From positions 80,762,151-80,826,150 of the forward strand of contig NC_133120.1 in NCBI RefSeq assembly GCF_033568475.1: DNA of 64,000 nucleotides, read 5' to 3'. Below the pieces are notes generated by a model. It was not told the origin of the DNA and did no database searches. It saw nothing but the letters and a program-made list of their open reading frames with translations. The DNA is from Henckelia pumila. Taxonomy: Eukaryota > Streptophyta > Magnoliopsida > Lamiales > Gesneriaceae. A program made the position numbers and the translations under genes. Each line of letters starts with the position of its first letter. Within the stretch, counting starts at the first letter, position 1. This document shows, one piece after another, positions 58,953-64,000 of the stretch.

Positions 58953-59420
58953 TTATGTATCAATATTATGTAATCCTTCTTCTCCTAGAAGATCCATGAG
59001 GTCATAATGCTCATCGTCATTTATTGGTTCTGGATCGAAGTCATCTTGAAGCATGTCTATAACCATTCTTGAATAGAGTTTGCAGTAATTGTCAATATAA
59101 ATTGTTTTCATTGGATCTATAAAAATATTGAAAAATTGAAGACCTCTGACCCATACTCTATGGGTTGCTGGGTGAAGGTATGTGTCTATCCATTCTGGAA
59201 CCGTTGAAGCAATTTCTAATTGAACAAAAGGAAAACCTTTACTGAATTGATTTTGAATAGCTTCTCTCAGTAACGAACTATTGAGACTTTGAAATTGAGC
59301 ATCATCTTTGAATATGAGTTGGGAAATTAATCCTAAATCAAAAAGGTCATTGATATTGAGATCAAATATTGTTTGGTTATTTGATATATGAAGGTCTTGA
59401 AAGTAAAAGACTACAATTGA
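58953..59420 (-). CDS. ORF X, C-terminal 155 residues, cut by the next retrotransposon
   Basis: An open minus-strand frame from 59420 to a TAA at 58955-58953 with no stop. It has normal amino-acid composition and an acidic C-terminus (DMLQDDFDPEPINDDEHYD, then DLLGEEG). Inner words: QTIFDLNINDLFDLG, LREAIQNQF, TYLHPATHRVWVRGLQFFN. No start is visible because the Ty3/gypsy LTR begins at 59421; the rest should lie beyond that element. It ends about 40 bp before the intergenic repeat, the place ORF Y has at the other repeat, but it is not similar to ORF Y. Not recognised; probably viral from position. Confidence 0.55.
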   Translation of the reverse strand, partial: SIVVFYFQDLHISNNQTIFDLNINDLFDLGLISQLIFKDDAQFQSLNSSLLREAIQNQFSKGFPFVQLEIASTVPEWIDTYLHPATHRVWVRGLQFFNIFIDPMKTIYIDNYCKLYSRMVIDMLQDDFDPEPINDDEHYDLMDLLGEEGLHNIDT

Positions 59421-62149
59421 TGTAAGGCCCGAAAATATTAAATTATTAATTATGGAATTTGAGAATTAAATTCCATATTATGGGCTAATATTGATTTGAG
59501 AAGTTATGGAAATGATAGATTTAATTTTCGAGCTAAAAATATTTAATTTGAGAATTTATGAATTTTGAGAATTAAATTCCGAGAATTCTTAAATTAAAAG
59601 AATAAATATTCTATTTGAATATTTATGGAATTGAAGATTTAATGCCATGTTTCGGAAATTAAAGAAGATGAATTTGGAAGATATAACTCGATCAGGGACT
59701 GATTTGCACATACTGACATTTGAAGGGCTGAAGTGCAAACGGTCGGGATTATTTAATTAATCCGAATTTAATTTATTTTAATTCGAGTATATTTAATTTG
59801 GGAATATTTAGAGTTTTGATTTAAATTCTAATATTCTTAAATTATTTTGGATTGAAATTGAATTAAAACGAAGGCCGAGGACTGAATTGCAATTACTGAA
59901 GACTTCAGGGACTAAATTGCAATTTATGCAATAGCTATCCAATTTTAATCAATTATCAGCAAAGATACGTGGATGAACAGGAGCACATTCAGAATTGAGA
60001 GCAAAGGTTCGAACAGGGAGCCGAGTTTCTTCCCTTTCCTTTTGATGTTGCGGTTTCGAATTGCCGTAACTTTTGATTCGTGCGTCCGATTTCGATTCCG
60101 AAAGATGTTCTGGAATCCTTGAGACAAGTACTTCGATTTGATGTAAGTATTTGATCCTTTCGATATGTTTTGAAGAACGAAATTGGCAGAGATCAGTACA
60201 TGAGCATATGATCTTGTTCTTGACGTGTTGTCTTGTTTATATTCGAAACCGGATTGAAGATTTAGTTTTGAATGAATTGTATGGATTCTCCAGCATGTAT
60301 TATCGAAATTTTAGCTGCTGGTATGTGGTTATTTGTCTGGTTTATGATCACATATGCTGATATGAGATTGAATTCGAAGTCGATATTTCGTCGGTTACCG
60401 ATTTTCAGTCGTTATGCCGTCGATTGATGTTTTGAAACCGTTGTTGATAGTCTATGATTGAGCCAATGATCTGAAGATCATATACTGATTTTGTTAGAAG
60501 ATAATCTTTACATTTCAAACATGTTATGAGCTCAATCAACTCAAGAGATCGAAGTTTGAACCGAGGAAGTTTGCTTACGGTTTTGGATGAGTTGTTTGCT
60601 AATAGATGGATGTTTTGATAGCTGATAATTGAACCGAGATGTTCATTGAAATGTTGCTGATGTTGTAGCATCTTTATTCTTCAATTTCAGATTATTGTGA
60701 AGTCTTATTGACTCGAGAACGGGACCTCGTTGAAGGAAGAAGAAGTGAAGGTTTGGAAATGAATGGATTGAAGATGTATTGATATTTTGATACAATTCTG
60801 ATATGATAGAATTGATCGAAGTTTGATATATTTGTTTTGATGATTATGTTCAGAGTTGAAGCATTCAGAACAAACGAAATACGAAGGTAAAAGTAGACTA
60901 CTATTTGATTGGGAATACAACTCGAGATGGTTTGTATCGAGTTCCCCTAAATCACATACTTGCTTGTTTATTTGCTCTTATGTGCTTTCATTTGAGTTGT
61001 TGAATAAGTTCTTGATATAATGAATGCCTTGATGATGATATATATTGCATTCATCTTGAAAGACTTATTCCTTGATTTTGAAATGAACGGAAACGTTCAA
61101 ATAGACGATTTGAGGAATTGTATATGTATGGCCTGGGTGGTTGTTTTAGCCTAGCGTCTGATTTACATATATAATGGCTTCAAAGTCTAGAGAAGTGAGA
61201 TAAGTAGCCCCACCTCGATCGGGAGAGTCGGTGGATTAGTTATGATATCTACTTCTCGGGATCCCAACCGATGAAACGATAGAATTTGATAAGAGATGAA
61301 CCTTGTTTTTAAACATGCATTGTATTACTTTTATATCATGATCTTGATATATGTTTGATATGCATGTTTAGTTGCTTTTACTGGGAAATATATTTCTCAC
61401 CGGAGTTATCCGGCTATTGTTATGTTGTATGTGTCATGGCAATAGGAGGGAATGGAGCAAATCAAAGACAATCTTGAAGAACAAGGGTTGAAGAGATATA
61501 GCGTGATGATCCTAGTTAGATGGTTGAGTGAGCTGTCATGATGTAGAGTTGAGCTTTAAACATGATCTTGTTATAGCTACTTGTTTCACAACTTGTAGAT
61601 GATCTAGTTGTTATCTTGTTGTTGTATTTAGGATTTGATAGATGTTTAAATCCTTTGAAACAACATGGTGTAGCTTGATCTTGAATGAATAACATTGCTT
61701 CTTGCATGATTATGAGCTCTTATGGTTATGTTTTAAGGCTTTGTTATGATTCATTTCTATTAATGAGATCATGTTAGAATGCATGATAGCTTATGATATT
61801 GGAAAAGGCTTTGCATGAACTTATATTAGATGATAATTGCATGATAGAACCTATTTGACAGCAGCTGAGCCCCTTCGTTTTGTTTCTGGTGCGGTGGCCT
61901 GCGCACGGGCGAGCTACTGCTCGCGCGCGCGCGCAAGCCAGCCCATGGAGTCTCGGGCTCGTTGAACTGCGCCCACGCGAGAGGTGATGCCCGCGCGTGC
62001 GCAGGGCAATTCATTTTAAATTTTTTTTTTTTTTTTTTTTTTTACTCTTTTGTTTAGACATTGTTTCTTGTCTAATAGTGGACATTTTATTTTTGTCTAA
62101 TAGTGAACATTTGATTAAATGAGAGATTAGAACTCGGGTTGTCACAACA
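59421..62149 (+). repeat. 5' LTR of Ty3/gypsy element
   Basis: About 2.73 kb. AT-rich except for a GC-rich patch at 61895-62008 with an alternating CGCGCGCGCGCG run and a long poly-T at about 62018-62043. Confidence 0.82.
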
Positions 62150-62151
62150 GG

Positions 62152-62163
62152 TGGTATCAGAGC
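62152..62163 (+). other. Primer-binding site (iMet tRNA)
   Basis: TGGTATCAGAGC, two bases after the LTR end. Confidence 0.9.
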
Positions 62164-64000
62164 GTAAGTTCTTGGACTGAGATAGAAGCTGAGCGGGGTA
62201 GATTGAGTCACATGCATTTACAGTATAGCATGATTATGCATTACTTGATTTGATAATTCGATGATTTGATAAATTGCATGTGAGCATGATCTATATTTGA
62301 AATTCAATTGCCTAATTTACTGATTTGTAAATTTTTGAAATTTTTACCGTTTTGTTATAAGATTTTTACCGGGTGATGTAAGCACCCATAATTGAATAAA
62401 ACAGTGTTCTTTGGGTGACGTAAGCACCCCAGACTGACAGAATAGTATGGCCAGACTGAACATAATGTTATGGTCAGATTGAACAGAACAGAACGGTATT
62501 ACTCAACTGAATGAAGTTATCTCTGAATGACCAGAACAGAATATCAGCAAATGAATAGATGATATTGTAGGTAATAGTTGGTTTGAAGAATTTGATTAGT
62601 TGTTCAAATATCGGACATATTCAGATGAATATCGGATCAGATTGATTGAATACCAACTTCGAAACCTAGCAACCAGCTGGTGGATTTTGATAAAGAAATG
62701 ATAAGAAGGCAGAGGTATGTTGATTGTTGGTAAGTGCTTAGAACAGAATTATGTTTATAGTTCTTTGCCACAACAGATAGAAATGATGAGAAAGAAAAAT
62801 ATACCCTGTAGAAGTTGAATCTTTTGAATTTGAGGAATGCCTTATTAGAATTTTCAAGTCTATTACAATTCTTTGAATTGTAGATGATGAAAAGCTCAAG
62901 ATTGAGTGAATTATTTAATGTCTTGAATCTGCAGATTATGTCTGATAAATGTTAACGACTAAAATATTTTGTTTAAAGACATAGCTTTGTCTAAAAGAAT
63001 TGAAGCTGAATGATGAATTAGGAAAATGGAATTGTAGACATGAAAGAGTCTGTGAGATACTCACAACTCTATCTACAATTTTTATTTTAGAACATATATG
63101 AGGTGAATGATATGAGAAGAAATCTCTAACTCTAGCGAATCGAGATGAATTAGTCTGATTCTGAATGCAGAGTATATTAGAAATTATTACACTTTTTGTG
63201 GAAGAGGATATCTGAACAAACAGTGTAAGGACAAGTCAGACAGATGTGCTAAAATTTATTCAATGAATAAATAGCAAAAGTATACAGAGGATCAGAATGA
63301 AATTGCACCTGAGAATGAAATTTCAGGTAACAGATTTATTTTGTTTTGACCTGTTTATTATTGGTGCAATAGATATATGATAGCGGAAAGCTTATTATAT
63401 GATTACCTCTGTATCATAAAAGAGATTTTGTGAATTGAACTGAAGATTAGAATTATTGCTTTGATGAACTGAAACTAAACATGATATTGTTCATGTGAGA
63501 ATTTACCTAAGTACTGATTAGTGATAGTTGCAGATTATTGAATCACTGGATTTTGTGATTTAACCAATCAGTATGATGATCAGAAGCGATAAAATTAGAT
63601 CAACAAGAACATAGTGTGCGTATGAATATGATGATATGATATACAATCTTGAATTAAGATTCTGTGATTTTGGTTTGATATATGATGTTTGATTACAGAA
63701 ATATTCCGAAATCAGTATATTCAATGCACGAGATATGTTCAAGATCTAAATTAGCATTGATAAGTATGTTACTGAATAGAGATTACAGATATGTTCCAGT
63801 AAGATTTTTGACTTTAGTTTAAGTTGTGAACTGGAATTCAATAGCGAAGTGATGAATTGAAAAATTTATGAATTACTGACTTGATGGGATTATGAATTGG
63901 ATATTAATCTTGAGGTTTAGAAGATAAATGATGATATGACAATTGGTTACAGATGAGTCTTTTCTTTGATTATGCTGAATCGAATACATCAATTGGACAT
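62164..64000 (+). pseudogene. Decayed gag region
   Basis: No ORF above about 60 codons in the plus direction. Near 63188-63235 a knuckle remnant reads YYTFCGRGYLNKQC, with the first Cys and the His both replaced by Tyr and one residue fewer than normal. The region has many TGA and TAA words. The element is dead. Confidence 0.55.

Larger units (their letters stand above)
53688..59420 (-). mobile_element. Endogenous pararetrovirus, minus-strand rearranged copy
   Basis: On the minus strand: end of ORF X, intergenic repeat, TATA promoter, short leader ORF, coat-protein C-terminus, protease, RT, RNase H, internal TATA, ORF Y, intergenic repeat. This is the caulimovirid plan with an ORF behind RT and its own promoter. 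The repeat-to-repeat distance is about 4.8 kb, short for the family. The upstream half (movement protein, most of coat protein) is missing, so there has been an internal deletion. No primer-binding site was found. Confidence 0.75.
59421..64000 (+). mobile_element. Ty3/gypsy retrotransposon, 5' part, runs off the window
   Basis: LTR start TGTAAGGCCCG, LTR end ...CACAACA, iMet primer site two bases inside, and a decayed gag region. It inserted into the pararetrovirus ORF X. The 3' part is outside the window. Confidence 0.85.

Overview
This window is nuclear DNA of a flowering plant, most likely a eudicot. Genes have GT-AG introns and AT-rich intergenic DNA, there is a plant-specific PPR gene, and more than half of the window is plant mobile DNA. 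The species cannot be named from the sequence.

The left quarter (1-16.2 kb) is genic. On the minus strand lie the first exons of a USP-like protein, an intronless PPR gene closely resembling Arabidopsis At1g77010, and a complete 12-exon RIO1 kinase gene. Between them, on the plus strand, is a two-exon gene of a plant-specific unknown family whose Cys-rich C-terminus is only found by splicing. Spacers hold a hAT-type MITE and a foldback element.

From 16.3 to 38.4 kb the DNA upstream of RIO1 has been rebuilt. A Copia element (16390-22077, TSD TATTT) sits about 200 bp before the RIO1 start codon. It is nested in a segment carrying a GGGTCT-rich repeat tract. Beyond it is a tandem array with a unit of about 1.7 kb. 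Each unit joins a copy of the RIO1 5' end (start codon, leader, upstream DNA) to the 3' end of a LINE. A young 10-kb chromovirus (27893-37949, TSD AAGAG, gag and pol apparently joined by an intron) interrupts the third unit.

From 38.7 to 48.5 kb there is a minus-strand chromovirus with one frameshift at the RT active site, the 3' end of a Copia-like element, a hairpin MITE and a Helitron 3' terminus.

From 48.5 to 59.4 kb lies a rearranged endogenous pararetrovirus (Caulimoviridae-like) locus. A plus-strand decayed copy (primer-binding site, CP, MP, PR-RT) is joined to a minus-strand one. The minus-strand copy has two ~0.4 kb direct repeats, a pararetrovirus-style promoter, CP-PR-RT-RNase H, a promoter-associated downstream ORF, and a second unrecognised ORF cut off by the next element. 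The window ends in a third Ty3/gypsy element (59421 to beyond 64000; long 5' LTR, decayed gag).

The most unusual items are the RIO1-promoter/LINE tandem array, the spliced gag-pol chromovirus, and the pararetrovirus locus in which two different ORFs precede the same intergenic repeat.
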